Shown piece by piece: positions 22,762 through 33,112 of a DNA stretch of 64,000 nt. Source of the stretch: Closterium sp. NIES-65. Lineage: Eukaryota; Streptophyta; Zygnematophyceae; Desmidiales; Closteriaceae. Both the position numbers and the translations under genes were made by a program. The DNA lies in NCBI GenBank assembly GCA_948144175.1, contig CANXME010002096.1, positions 930,001 to 994,000 on the forward strand, read 5' to 3'. The notes beneath the pieces were generated by a model that made no database searches, was not told the origin of the DNA, and saw nothing but the letters and a program-made list of their open reading frames with translations. The first letter of the stretch is position 1. Each line of letters begins with the position of its first letter.

Positions 22762-24855
22762 TTAGTCAAAAACCACCCGAAGTGCGATGATTGGGCTGTG
22801 TGGTAATCCAGTGCCTGAAAAAGCAGCGGAATGTGTTCCAGCTGCCAGGCATTGGCTGCCGTGTGTCAAGGGAATGTGCGCGTGGATGTACGGTGCCCAG
22901 TTGCGTGGGGAAGGTTGTAAAAGTGGCCACCAGTTTGCACCCGGCCAGTGTGGGATGATCAATGTGAGCGATGCACGGGTGCGCTGTGCGTGATGGAGGA
23001 CGGCCGGAACTAAATGGGGCGGGGGGAACGCAAAGCTATTTTCTGATGTCCATGCGAGCGAGAATGCATCGACTGCGGTGGCTTGTGGATGAGGAATTTT
23101 AGTGCAGAAGCGTGGCAGCTGGGAGTTGCGGGAGTTTGCAAAGAGGTCGATGGAATGGGGACCCCAACGCCGTTCTAAGATGCGGAACCACGGCGTCTTC
23201 AACGAGTAGTCGTCATGATCGACTGCTTTTGAGAGCTCATCGGCGTGTGAGTTTAGCTCCCGTGGGATCCATTCGATGATTAGACGCGTGCCGTGCTCCA
23301 TGCATAGTCGAATGATGTCTTGGCAGGCCGTGGTAAGGTCGGGGCTGCGCGAGCCACCTTTGCGAAGGATGAAGAAGACGCCCTGATTGTCCACCCGCAC
23401 AAGAACATGTTTGTGCGTGATCTTGCTGGAGTATGTTTGGAGTGCCCAAAGCACACCTTCGATCTCCCTCCGTGTGCTGGACGTCGCTCGCAGCGGCTCT
23501 GGCATTGTTGCGCTAGCTTCTTCGAGGCCGCCAGGAAATGTGGTCAAAGTGGCGCCCCAACTGTGAGCGCTAGCATCCACATGGATGACAGCGTCGTAGC
23601 TGTTTCGAACGTGAAACGGTGCACCGTTGAACCTGTCAAACTCTTCGAGCCAGAAGTTTAGCTCCTCAGCCGCGTTTGGGGGGATGATCACGCTGCTTTT
23701 CCATGAAGGTGCGTCATTGATCACTTGTAGCATGGCGTGGCTGAAAGCACGAGCTGTTGCGCCCAGCGCGACGCCCATTGACGCGAGCATGCCTGTGATT
23801 CTGGCCACTTGGCGGACTGAGACGGGTCGACATGCCTTGCTTGCGCTCAACAGGTTCCAAATGGTTGCATGTAGTGAGGCTCGTCGTTCGGGACCGATGG
23901 TAAATCGGCCTGTGGCCGTGTCTAGCTCCACACCCAAGAATCGAAGGTGTTGCGATGGTGACAGCTGTGATTTCTTCGCATTTATCACCAAACCTGCTGC
24001 TTTAAGGTCCAGTATTACACGGTGGCAAGTAGCCTGCGCGTGAGCTTTTGACTGGCAAAGGAATAAGATGTCGTCCACGTATGGTACTACTCGGATGCCT
24101 TGCTCCCGCCAGCGACGGGCTAGCTGCTTGATGAGTTGCGTGAAGATGAATGGGGCTGTCGCAAGATCGAACGGCAATGAACGAAAGGAGTAAGTGCGCC
24201 CATCGAATCCAAAACCGAGAAACTTCCAGCATGAAGGATGGATATCGATGTGATGGTACCCGGATTTGAGATCAATAGAAAACATCCAATCCCCAGCGCG
24301 TGCCACGTCTGCCACACGGCTGAGTCCTTCGTACTTGAATTTTGGGACGATGAGGTTCGTGTTGACTTTTCTCAGGTCGAGGATGAGCCTGCATTTTTCT
24401 TTCTGCTCGACCACGTTAAGTGGGCTTATGCACGTAAGCTCGCTTGCGGCTGTCTCGACTGCAGCTCCGGTCTCTGTGAGTTCTTGGATGGCAGTACGTG
24501 TGAACGACGCATGCGCGTATGCACCAGCGTGGTTACGCTCCCGAAAGGCCTGTGGTGGGCCGTGGCTCCATGGAAGCCAGTAACCGTTGGCGATGATGGA
24601 TAGGACGAGGCTGCAAGGGCACCATGAGCTCCACCACGCAAAGGTCGAGCGAAGCCGACCGCACATCCGTGTGACGGTTTTGTCCGTGACGGCGAATTCG
24701 TACGGGCCATCGTCGCGAGGCACCTCGTATTGTTGTGCTCCTGTATGTACGGCAAGGAAATGAACGCGAACAATCAGATTGCACGCCTTAATTAGTTCAT
24801 GCGTGTGACATATACATGCATGCGCGAAAAATGAACCGTCAACAGTGAGGACCAT
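22762..24855 (-). CDS. reverse transcriptase-RNase H polyprotein of the DIRS-like element
   Basis: 697 residues. RT palm motifs are intact: RLILDLRKVN, then DLKSGYHHIDI, then RSLPFDLATAPFIF, then YVDDILFL (catalytic YVDD). The RNase H domain follows: HVDASAHSWGATL, the REIEGVLWAL glutamate, VRVDNQGVFFIL, and NSHADELSK near its end. A DIRS-type C-terminal part (DLFANSRNSQLPRF, IPHWPGANWWP) follows. The true N-terminus is uncertain; upstream is an 863-bp low-complexity spacer. No stop or frameshift inside. Confidence 0.93.
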   Translation of the reverse strand: MVLTVDGSFFAHACICHTHELIKACNLIVRVHFLAVHTGAQQYEVPRDDGPYEFAVTDKTVTRMCGRLRSTFAWWSSWCPCSLVLSIIANGYWLPWSHGPPQAFRERNHAGAYAHASFTRTAIQELTETGAAVETAASELTCISPLNVVEQKEKCRLILDLRKVNTNLIVPKFKYEGLSRVADVARAGDWMFSIDLKSGYHHIDIHPSCWKFLGFGFDGRTYSFRSLPFDLATAPFIFTQLIKQLARRWREQGIRVVPYVDDILFLCQSKAHAQATCHRVILDLKAAGLVINAKKSQLSPSQHLRFLGVELDTATGRFTIGPERRASLHATIWNLLSASKACRPVSVRQVARITGMLASMGVALGATARAFSHAMLQVINDAPSWKSSVIIPPNAAEELNFWLEEFDRFNGAPFHVRNSYDAVIHVDASAHSWGATLTTFPGGLEEASATMPEPLRATSSTRREIEGVLWALQTYSSKITHKHVLVRVDNQGVFFILRKGGSRSPDLTTACQDIIRLCMEHGTRLIIEWIPRELNSHADELSKAVDHDDYSLKTPWFRILERRWGPHSIDLFANSRNSQLPRFCTKIPHPQATAVDAFSLAWTSENSFAFPPPHLVPAVLHHAQRTRASLTLIIPHWPGANWWPLLQPSPRNWAPYIHAHIPLTHGSQCLAAGTHSAAFSGTGLPHSPIIALRVVFD

Positions 24856-25008
24856 ACGGACGGTTTGTCGTCATTCCATATAGGGCGTCCGATCGCACCT
24901 TGGCAAACTCTTTCTCATACTCTCTCCTTTTCCCTCCCCTCGTTTTTTTTTTTTTTTTTTTTTTCTGGAGGATTGATGCTTGGGACCATGATCATGCTTC
25001 CCTCGTGT

Positions 25009-25079
<71 letters not shown>

Positions 25080-25718
25080 CTTTCTCTCTCCCTCTCTTTT
25101 TGGATGTGTTTCCATTGTTGTTTGAGCATTTGCATGCTTCGCTTGTCATGAGCTCGTGTCTTTTCGCGCGTGCCTTTACTTGGGCTAGGCGACATCGCTA
25201 TGCCCTACTCCCCCCCCCTTGCTCCTTCTCACCCTTTTTGGGCTTCCAACGGTTGAACCAGGGCTGCTCATCCTTGCCATGCATGGTGGCGGTTTGAGTG
25301 AGGAGCGTACGTACTCTCTTTTTCTCCCTCTCCCCTTCTCCTCCTTTTTTTTTTTTTTTTTTTTTTTTTAATCCGTGACAAACAAGAGGGGCCTTTAATA
25401 AAATCCCTATCTCTCATGGTCATACATTGTCATGCCTACTAGCATGTTTCTCATCCTATCAATTGGGGCATACGGGGGACCGAGAGGCATTCTTCCTCTT
25501 CCCCAAAGCTAGACCTACGGCCATACTTTATTACCCTATCCTAGGGGACCGAGAGGCATTCTTCCTCTTCCCCAAAGCTAGGCCTATGGCCAACTTCTAC
25601 CACCCTATCCTAGGGCTGGCCATGGCCACCGCAAGCCCTACTAGGCTGCCCACGGTCTAAGCACTCAAAAGTGCACCGTGCATCGCGCCTAGAGGCGCGC
25701 TTCACCATAGCCCGAACC
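24856..25718. other. spacer between gag and RT with simple repeats
   Basis: Contains a T run of over 20 (24943-24964), a long CT dinucleotide tract (25012-25080), a second T run (about 25346-25369) and a tandem duplication of about 65 bp (GGGGACCGAGAGGCATTCTT... at 25474 and 25543). No coding signal seen. Confidence 0.75.
25012..25080. repeat. (CT)n microsatellite
   Basis: About 33 CT dinucleotides with one late interruption (CTCGCTC). It produces spurious SLSLSL/RERERE frames on both strands. Confidence 0.97.
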
Positions 25719-26927
25719 TTACACAACCGGTGCGGGTCCTTGGCCCCCATGCCCATTCCGAGGGCAGGCATTGGCGACGTGGCCTGGCTGTCCGCAGCGG
25801 AAACACGAACCACGAAAGCCTTGGAAGTTGCCCGAGGTTGGAGGGCCACGTTTTGGGGCGAACGCCTTGGCGCCGTGGTTTCCACCACGGTGGGAGCGAG
25901 CGTGAGCGCCCGCCGCTCGGTCCATGGCAGCCACGTCCGCGACGGCTTGCTTGAACGGCCGCGAGGTGAGAAGGCTTTTCTCCAGGTACATCTTGTAGCG
26001 CTTGGCAACGCGGTCGTCGGATGCGTCTTCGACTTGAAACATGTCGAAGCGCGCGGAAATGTCGTCGAGGGCGGCGACGACCATTTCGAGTCCGCCCGCC
26101 GAGTCGCCGTGCTGCAGCTTGTGCTCTGCGTGTTTCAGGTAGGCCCGCATGTCCTCCAGAATCTCCGCTTTCGCCCGCACGTGCTCGTCGTTGAACGTCG
26201 CCGCCGACCAAGTGGTGTTAGTAGTAGAGGGGAGGGGGGGAAGATGCTCCATGGAATGAAAATTTGCGGTATGGACCGGAGCCTCACCATCATCGTCGTC
26301 GGAGCCGTCGGTGTCGTTGTCGGCCGCTGGCGCAGGTGGGATGCTGGCTGGTGCTTCCTTGTTGTGCCGGTTCGCCGTTGTTCCTCGCGCTCCTTTTTCT
26401 TTTTTTGCGTTTTCCTTGTTAGCAGATGCAGACGCCGCGGGTTGTGCAATTTCCGTAGCTGTAACGCTGGCGGGTTGTTGCTGTAACAGGGACAGAAGCG
26501 CAGCGACCTGGTCCGGAGTCAACGCGTTGGTCAACGCCGGGGTCGTCGCGTCAGAAGAAGTCGATGTTCGGCGCCTCTGGCGCTGACGCGACGGTCCAGC
26601 CACAGGCGCCGGCGTGTGCTCCGCGTCAGGCGCGTGTGGCACCCCAGGTGCTGCAGGTGCCGCCGTCGCCACTTGCGCCACACGCGCCTCAGGCGCCACA
26701 GGCGCCACAGGCGCCACAGGGGCCGAGGGGTGCTGCTGCTGGGGCGGGCTCGAGTTTTTGTTGACCTCGAGCCCGCCCAACAGCACGTCCACGGCAGTTG
26801 GGGCGGGCGATCCTTCCTCTGCCCGCCGCTTGTTACGGCGATCGCCCGTCATTTCTCGGGCGTTACGGTCGGAGTCGGAAACCGGCGCAGACGAATTGAC
26901 GCGGTTAAGTGCCGGCGTAGACGCCAT
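25719..26927 (-). CDS. Gag-like protein of the DIRS-like element
   Basis: 402 residues. The N-terminal half is Pro/Ala/Val-rich (QHPSAPVAPVAPVAPEARVA). The middle resembles a helical capsid-type segment (VVAALDDISARFDMFQVEDASDDRVAKRY is within it). Near the C-terminus is a CCHC zinc knuckle, CFRCGQPGHVANAC, which fits CX2CX4HX4C nucleic-acid binding. It lies just inside A1. It would package the element RNA. Start chosen as the first ATG after A1. Confidence 0.88.
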   Translation of the reverse strand: MASTPALNRVNSSAPVSDSDRNAREMTGDRRNKRRAEEGSPAPTAVDVLLGGLEVNKNSSPPQQQHPSAPVAPVAPVAPEARVAQVATAAPAAPGVPHAPDAEHTPAPVAGPSRQRQRRRTSTSSDATTPALTNALTPDQVAALLSLLQQQPASVTATEIAQPAASASANKENAKKEKGARGTTANRHNKEAPASIPPAPAADNDTDGSDDDDGEAPVHTANFHSMEHLPPLPSTTNTTWSAATFNDEHVRAKAEILEDMRAYLKHAEHKLQHGDSAGGLEMVVAALDDISARFDMFQVEDASDDRVAKRYKMYLEKSLLTSRPFKQAVADVAAMDRAAGAHARSHRGGNHGAKAFAPKRGPPTSGNFQGFRGSCFRCGQPGHVANACPRNGHGGQGPAPVV

Positions 26928-27040
26928 TGTAGATCGATTGTGGTTGAAAATGTCTTGCAGAAGTGTTGAGGGTGACTCGCCTCTGGGAAGGGTGCGAGTT
27001 CTAGCCAGCTTGGACGGGGAAAAGAACTACTCGAACGGAA

Positions 27041-27221
27041 ATGTTGATTGAGCCGTTGGAAAACGAGAAACGTGGGTGGAGGGAATGAACTCCAACCCAC
27101 GGTTTTTGTAGTTGGAGAAGGGCGTTTAGCGCGCTTCGACGCTGCCAAATATTCGGTACAGTCAGCTTCGCTTTCACAATACACAATTTTGAAAAACATC
27201 AATGTGTTTAAAAATTATAAT
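27041..27221. repeat. A1 repeat of the YR retrotransposon
   Basis: 181 bp, same orientation and sequence as 21470-21650. It forms the 5' end of the element on the minus strand. Confidence 0.93.
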
Positions 27222-27306
27222 TTCGCCTAAGTCTTCCGCCGCGTTTCATCCTCGACTTAGTCGACCCCGCTAATTCTTTAGCGGATTTAGGCCATCGGGC
27301 CTAACA

Positions 27307-27640
27307 GCCAAGGTGGTTCACCAGACGGCGATGCAAACAGAGGTTGGGGATGGACGATTTGGTCAAAGAGCGACTAGTTAGCGTTATGAGCACGGAAGAG
27401 ATAGATGCCAAACCAGAGCAAAAGGAAACTCGGTACGGCTGAAAGAGGAATGTGGGTGAGTGGGATCAGGATCGATAGGGATAACCACATTTATTAGCGA
27501 TATAATTTACACAAGCCACTCATTCTGAGAGGAAAAAGAGACGGGATTCAGCCTAGCAACAAGCAATCCATGCTATCTGGATTTCAATAACGTTCACCCC
27601 TAAATGCTGAGGTCGGCAGGAACAACTTAGGACTCGGGCT
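27307..27640. other. 3' flank of LCIB copy 1
   Basis: Resembles the flanks of copies 2 and 3 (ACCAGACGGC, CAAACAG, GAGCG...GTTATG..GCA, GATATAATTTACACAAGCCACTCATTCTGAG). Probably 3' UTR and terminator. Confidence 0.65.
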
Positions 27641-29035
27641 TTAGGCGATCTTGGAGGCAGGAACGGATTTGATGGCGCTGATTTGGTTGATCTCGCAATG
27701 GAGAATGTGCTTCTCGCCGTTTATCACGGCGTACATGGCGTTGGGTGCAATGTAGTCGCAGAGGCGCTCCGTCTGGAACGGCTCGCCAGGGAGGTTGTTC
27801 CCGGAGTGAATCTGCACGCCGGTAATCACGGCGTAATCCGCGGTCGCGGGATCAACTGTCTGCGAAATAAGGTACTCGAGGTCGTCCGTGATCGCTTGGA
27901 GCGCGGCGCGGGTGACCTGGACCAAGTTAGGCTCGTCAGCGGTGATTCGGGCCGCGACCTTTTTCTTAAGCAGCACATATTCGGCGTTATCGGGGTCCTC
28001 AACGATGGGACCGCCCTTGCAAATGTCGCCGCGGATGGCGATGAGCGCACCGCACGCGTTGGACGGCTTCCCGCGGCCGCGACGGAGCAGCGAACCGACT
28101 TCGCCAGTCTCACCAATGGACACGTGGGGGAAGCCGAAGAAGATGTCTGGTGTGGGAAAGAAGGGAAAACGAGTCGGGAGAAAATTATTAAAACGTGTAC
28201 TTCCGAAGATCAATATCACCGTCTCAATCATATTATTATGTTGTTTTTAATTATTTTCTTTGAATGCGGGAAACAAGTTCAGCTACTTACATCGTTCCTT
28301 GGGCTTGCCGCTCTTGTCGCAGGGGAACTCAGGCGAGTGGCTCATGGCAGCCTTGAACCCCGTCTTGCCGCAGTTCACGAGCCCGCCCAGCCCGGCGATG
28401 TTGAAGCTCATGCCAAACTCGCGGTCAATCAGGTTCACGATCGGCCGGCACACCTCGTCGCGGCACGTGTTCACCAGCGCGATGCAGTTGTCGCGCTTAA
28501 ATCCCAGGTTGCGCAGCTCCTCCGCCACGGCGTGCATGAACGTCTCCTCCTGCATCGCGTTAGGGAATGTCGCCGCCATTGTTGCTAGTGCGGGGGCCGC
28601 GGCGCGCTTCGCGCGGGGAACGTATCCACCGTCGAAGGTCACCGGGGCGGGAGCAGCAGGAGCTGCGGGAGAGGAACCCTTTGAGAGAAGAGCAAGGGCC
28701 GCGCCGCCAACAATACCGGCGCCGAGAATCGACGGGACGAGCACGGCGGAGTTGGCGGCAGGAGCAGCGGGAGCGGCGACGGACTGGCTGACGCTGGCGA
28801 AGAGAGCTTGCTCGGACGCCTCGTTGGACTCAGCGGCAGCCCGCACGAAGACGGCGTGGCGCGCGCACTTGCAACCGCGCGCGCAGCTGGTCTTCTTGGC
28901 GGCCTTGACGTGAGCAGAGGCCCGGAGCCCAGAGAAGCTGGGAATGGCGGAGCTGGGGGCGGCAGACAGCCCCGACTGCGCCAGTGCGGCGACAGGGGTC
29001 TTAGCGGCGAGGGAGGAAGTGGTAACAGCAGCCAT
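27641..29035 (-). CDS. LCIB-family protein (beta-CA-like, CO2-concentrating mechanism), copy 1
   Basis: Two exons (28291-29035, 27641-28146) joined over a 144-bp GT-AG intron give 416 residues. LCIB/LCIC proteins are stromal, beta-carbonic-anhydrase-like proteins of the algal CO2-concentrating mechanism. Family motifs: TFPNAMQEETF (about 156), NTCRDEVCR (Cys191-x-Asp193), FNIAGLGGLVNCGKTGFKAAMSHSP, KERYIFFGFPHVSI across the splice (His256), and NACGAL (Cys280). Cys-His-Cys zinc ligands with an adjacent Asp fit the family site, by inference. Residues 1 to about 65 look like a plastid transit peptide. A hydrophobic segment at about 96-118 (LVPSILGAGIVGGAALALL) could be a membrane helix. First of three tandem genes; the most diverged intron. 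Confidence 0.88.
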
Positions 29036-29154
29036 CTTGCTCGTGTATGATCTAAAACAACGTCGTAACTAGCAAAGGCCTGCTGAAGTGAGAACCGTTG
29101 GAAGTGGGTGCAGAATGCAAGGACGTAGATGATAGCGGTGATCGCTGTGTTGCG

Positions 29155-29161
29155 TTTTATA
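29155..29161 (-). promoter_or_regulatory. TATA box of LCIB copy 1
   Basis: TATAAAA on the minus strand about 120 bp before the ATG, at the same place as in copy 2. Confidence 0.65.
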
Positions 29162-29227
29162 ACTGGTGGGAGTGGGCAGGTTGACAAACACAGGAAGATC
29201 AGTGAAAGCTACGGCAGAATTGTGGAG

Positions 29228-29316
29228 TCGCACCTTGGGTTCAGTTCAGGCTCTCACCGAGTCGCGCTGCTTGTTCGTCCCCCATCAGCTAGGAATCCAG
29301 CTTTCAGGGGTTCGAG
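29228..29316 (-). promoter_or_regulatory. conserved upstream block of LCIB copies
   Basis: CACCTTGGGTTCAG through TCTCACCGAGTCGCGCT, CTTGTTCGTCCCCCATCAG and GAATCCAGCTTTCAGGGGTTC is nearly identical at 32657-32743 upstream of copy 2 and partly kept at 36685-36735 upstream of copy 3 (GCGAGTCGCGC, CTTGTT..CCCC, AGAAATCCAGC). Candidate regulatory region. Confidence 0.5.
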
Positions 29317-31100
29317 GTGTGATCGCATGATTGTTGAGTCAGCCTGCTAGGGCGAAGGGCGAATGGATCTGCTGGTGGCCTCAGACGAGCCATCTGGCGA
29401 ATGCTGACGATGTGAGGTCCACGTCAGTATTTTCTGTGGTGTGATGACATTGGCGCGAAAGAGGGCCGAGTACCGAAGCTGGCGGTAACCTTCGTTAGGA
29501 GCCAATGTCGAAATTAATTAGCTCGTAGAGGAATTCTGGTGCTCTGTCCAACCAAAACCAGCCCAGTTCACACGAGAAAGGGCCTCGCTGAGGAATTTCC
29601 AAATTTCGAGGCATTGCAGGCTTCCAGAGTTCCGTCTTCTCGCACTGCAGCATCATCCTTCGATGACTAGTTTCTCCCAAAACAGCGTAAACAGCGATTG
29701 TTTTCTAAGAAGACGATTTCGCCATACTACGATGCCTCCAGATCGGTGGCTTTCCGCTGTTACGCTCCGAACCAGCACGAGACAATAGTTGTAATATATT
29801 CTTCAATTATCCGAACGCAGTTTCAATGTAGCATTACGTGGAAACGAATTACCTGCTTCATATGCAGGTGATGGGGACGCGTGGGAAGTTCTTGGAGGAT
29901 GACGAACCAATGCGACCAACGAAGCTTTAGGTGGGTTATCAGGTATGCCTTTATTAACTGCTAACACGAGGCAAGTAAGACGAGCTTTAACCGTACCTGA
30001 CGACCCGCGCACGCTCATAAGGTGGTAACTGCATTTCAGCAGGTTCCCGATGTGAGTCCAATTAAGCTGTTCCCCCTAGCGTGGCTCAGCCTATTCGGGA
30101 AGAACCGGAAATCTCAAGGCCTAACAGGTAGCCCCCTACAACTTACAGGTCAGTATTAGCAGCTTACCAATGAATGTGGTCAATATCATGGATTTTCTTT
30201 GCAGTTGAGTGAAACATGTAACTTAGACTACCGATGTGGTACCGTACTCTAAAATCTGCTTCTCTACAAATTTGAAATGTGTCGGAACTTGGTGCATTAC
30301 TTCTGACTGTGAAGCGTCTCCGCAGATCCTTCAATGTGGATTAGCACAATTACACCTATCTTTGACGACATCTATATTGTCACGTCAGCTTCACGTGACA
30401 TCGTAGAACCTCCTTTGAGAAAAGTTGCAGCACGTCTGTGCCTGAACATACTCGATGGAATGGTAGAAAAAAAGTTTCTTTTCGAAAAAGGAAGAAAACG
30501 TTTTGATGATAAACCTACACAAGCATGGTGATGTCGAAAGGAGAGAAAATACGCTCATCCAATGGGAAGTCGAAACTGGTTGGATATGGGTTCCGTTGGG
30601 AGTTGAAGTATGATGATGTTGGGTAGGTTAAGGGTAGGTGCTGAGATTGGAAACATAGCAAGCGCTTTGTAGACTCTTCACCCAAAAAGCTGCGGGAAGT
30701 TGCCAGTCGTCGCCAGAAAACTAGTTGCTGTTAGGAAGCTAGTTTCTGTTTCACTTAGAAGACAAGGAGAATTTTGTGTGGGAGGGGGGAGTCCGTTATG
30801 GATAAGCTTCTAATGACAGCTGGTGAAAGCAGTTTCCAGAGAGAGTTCCAAGGTGATATACCAGACGGCTATGCAAACAGACGGGACAGCTATCCCATTA
30901 AGCGTTATGGGCAAGAAAATAATTAGGTGCCAAGAATCACAGTAGGGCTGAAAGAGGAATATGGTTAAGTGGGACAAAGATTGATAAAATAACTTACGTT
31001 TTTTATTAGCGATACAATATACACAAACCACTCATCTTGAGTGAAAAAATAGTGAATGAAGCCTAGCAATAAGCACCAAATCCAATCTGGATTTCTCCCC

Positions 31101-32496
31101 TCATGCGAACTTGTAGGCAGGGACCGATTTGATGGCGCTGATCTGGTTGATCTCGCAGTGGAGAATGTGCTTCTCGCCGTTTATCACGGCGTACATGGCG
31201 TTGGGCGCGATGTAGTCGCAAAGGCGCTCCGTCTGGAACGGCTCGCCAGGGAGATTGTTGCCGGAGTGAATCTGCACACCGGTAATCACGGCGTAATCCG
31301 CGGTCGCGGGGTCGACGGTCTGCGAGATGAGGTACTCGAGGTCGTCCGTGATCGCTTGGAGCGCGGCGCGGGTGACCTGCACCAAGTTAGGCTCGTCGGT
31401 GGTAACTCGGGCCGCCACCTTCTTCTTAAGCAGCACGTATTCGGCGTTGTCAGGGTCCTCCACGATGGGACCGCCAGCGCAAATGTCGCCGCGGATGGCG
31501 ATCAGCGCACCGCACGCGTTACCCGGCTTACCGCGGCCGCGACGGAGCAGCGAGCCGACCTCGCCGGTCTCGCCGATGGACACGTGGGGGAAGCCGAAGA
31601 AGATGTCTGAACGAAGACAGGGAACACGAGGAAGGATAGAGTCAGAGTTCACATGATCCAACAGATAGCTATGATTCTCTTGCATTTTGTTATTTTCTCA
31701 CAACGTTTTGCAAAATTTCACGTCTGGACGCGGAGAACCCGACGAGGTACTTACATCGTTCCTTGGGCTTGCCGCTCTTGTCGCAGGGGAACTCAGGCGA
31801 GTGGCTCATGGCAGCCTTGAATCCCGTCTTGCCGCAGTTCACGAGCCCGCCCAGCCCGGCGATGTTGAAGCTCATGCCAAACTCGCGGTCAATCAGGTTC
31901 ACGATCGGCCGGCACACCTCATCGCGGCACGTGTTTACCAGCGCGATGCAGTTGTCGCGCTTAAAGCCCAGGTTGCGCAGCTCCTCCGCCACGGCGTGCA
32001 TGAACGTCTCCTCCTGCATCGCGTTGGGGAACGTCGCCGCCATTGTTGCCAGCGCGGGCGCTGCGGCGCGCTTCGCGCGGGGAACGTATCCACCGTCGAA
32101 GGTCACCGGGGCGGGAGCAGCGGGAGCGGCGGGAGCGGAGCTCTTCGAAAGAAGCGCGAGGGCGGCACCGCCGACAATTCCGGCGCCGAGAATCGACGGG
32201 ACGAGCACGCCGGAGTTGGCGGGAGCGGCGGGAGCGGCGACGGACTGGCTGACGCTGGCGAAGAGAGCTTGCTCGGACGCCTCGTTGGACTCAGCAGCGG
32301 CGCGCACGACGACGGCATGGCGCGCGCACTTGCAGCCGCGAGCGCAGCCGGTCTTCTTGGCGGCCTTGACTTGAGCGGAGGCCCGGAGTCCGGAGAAGCT
32401 GGAAATGGCGGAGCTGGAGGCGGCAGTCAACCCCGACTGTGCCAGTGCGGCGACAGGGGCCTTGGCGGCGAGGGAGGAATTGGTGACAGCAGCCAT
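31101..32496 (-). CDS. LCIB-family protein, copy 2
   Basis: Exons 31755-32496 and 31101-31606 around a 148-bp intron give 415 residues. All motifs of copy 1 are present (NTCRDEVCR, GLGGLVNCGKTG, KERYIFFGFPHVSI, NACGAL), as are the Ala/Ser-rich transit peptide and the hydrophobic helix. C-terminus SVPAYKFA instead of SVPASKIA. From the intron through most of exon 1 it is almost identical to copy 3, while the first 65 or so codons and the promoter are closer to copy 1. This mosaic suggests gene conversion. The predicted stromal or thylakoid-associated role is the same as for copy 1. Confidence 0.88.
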
Positions 32497-33112
32497 TTTG
32501 CTCTGTAGATTTACGTCCTTGCGAGCTAATGGCTGCTAGTGAGTAGCGAAAGTTATGAATGCTAAGTGAAACGCTATGGATGTCAGTGTTGACTCCAGTG
32601 TTGCATTTTATACTGGTGGGAGCGAGCAGGTGAAAGCTATGGCAGAATTGAGGAGTCGCACCTTGGGTTCAGGTCAGGCTCTCACCGAGTCGCGCTTCTT
32701 GTTCGTCCCCCATCAGCCAGGAATCCAGCTTTCAGGGGTTCGAGACTTGATTGCATGCTAGTAGAAAAGTCAACTTACCTGAGCGAAGGGCGTGTGAATC
32801 TGCTGGTGGCCTCAGACGGGCCATCTGTCAAGTGCTGACGATGTGAGGTCCATGTCAGAATTATCTGTGGCGTGGTGACATTGGCGCAAAAGAGGGCCGA
32901 GAACCGAAGCTGGCGCTAACCTGCTCACCTTCGATACGAGCCAATGCCAAAGCTGGTTAAGATAAGCTCGAAGAGGAATTCCGGTGCCCTGTCCAACCAA
33001 TCTAGCCCAATTCACATGGGAGAGAGCCTCGCAGAGGAATTTCCCAATTTCAAGGCGTCAATCTACACTTTCTGTAGGGACATCGCGGACTGCTTTCGTT
33101 TCCAATTTCCCC
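32497..33112. other. promoter region of LCIB copy 2
   Basis: Holds the TATA box (32606-32612), the conserved block 32657-32743 and a block at about 32820-32890 (TGCTGACGATGTGAGGTCCA, TCTGTGG, TGACATTGGCG) shared with copy 1 at 29395-29455 and partly with copy 3 at about 36790-36845. Confidence 0.6.
32606..32612 (-). promoter_or_regulatory. TATA box of LCIB copy 2
   Basis: TATAAAA on the minus strand, about 110 bp before the ATG, in the shared context CCAGTATAAAATGCAAC. Confidence 0.65.

Larger units (their letters stand above)
21285..27219 (-). mobile_element. tyrosine-recombinase retrotransposon (DIRS/Ngaro/PAT-like), apparently intact
   Basis: Read on the minus strand: A1 repeat, gag, RT-RNase H, tyrosine recombinase, B1, A2, 119 bp, B2. 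A1 and A2 are 181 bp and identical by eye; B1 and B2 are 57 bp and identical by eye. This is the split-direct-repeat plan of PAT/Ngaro elements. No methyltransferase ORF was seen. An 8-bp direct repeat ATTTCGCC flanks it (21277-21284 and 27220-27227). It sits inside a solo LTR. Identical repeats and undamaged ORFs suggest recent insertion. Confidence 0.88.
21051..27306. mobile_element. solo LTR (about 313 bp without insert), split by the DIRS-like element
   Basis: The outer ends read TGTTAAGGGG at 21051 and GGGCCTAACA at 27306, typical TG...CA LTR termini. A 5-bp duplication GCCAA flanks it (21046-21050 and 27307-27311). Removing the inner element (21285-27227) leaves about 313 bp with a TATTATAAACG motif near 21244. 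No internal LTR-element genes are present, hence solo LTR. The assignment rests on termini and target duplication only. Confidence 0.7.
29036..31100. other. LCIB copy 1 promoter side and copy 2 3' flank
   Basis: No gene recognised. 29228-29316 and about 29380-29460 hold blocks conserved upstream of the other copies. About 29690-30180 is similar to 33690-34170, and 30420-30720 to 34280-34560, showing that the duplicated unit includes intergenic DNA (offset about 4 kb). Confidence 0.7.

Noticed and set aside
27683-28588. Plus-strand frames opposite LCIB copies (e.g. MVDLAMENVLLAVYHGVHG...)
   Set aside because: Antisense shadows of GC-rich LCIB codons; the minus-strand family motifs are unambiguous.
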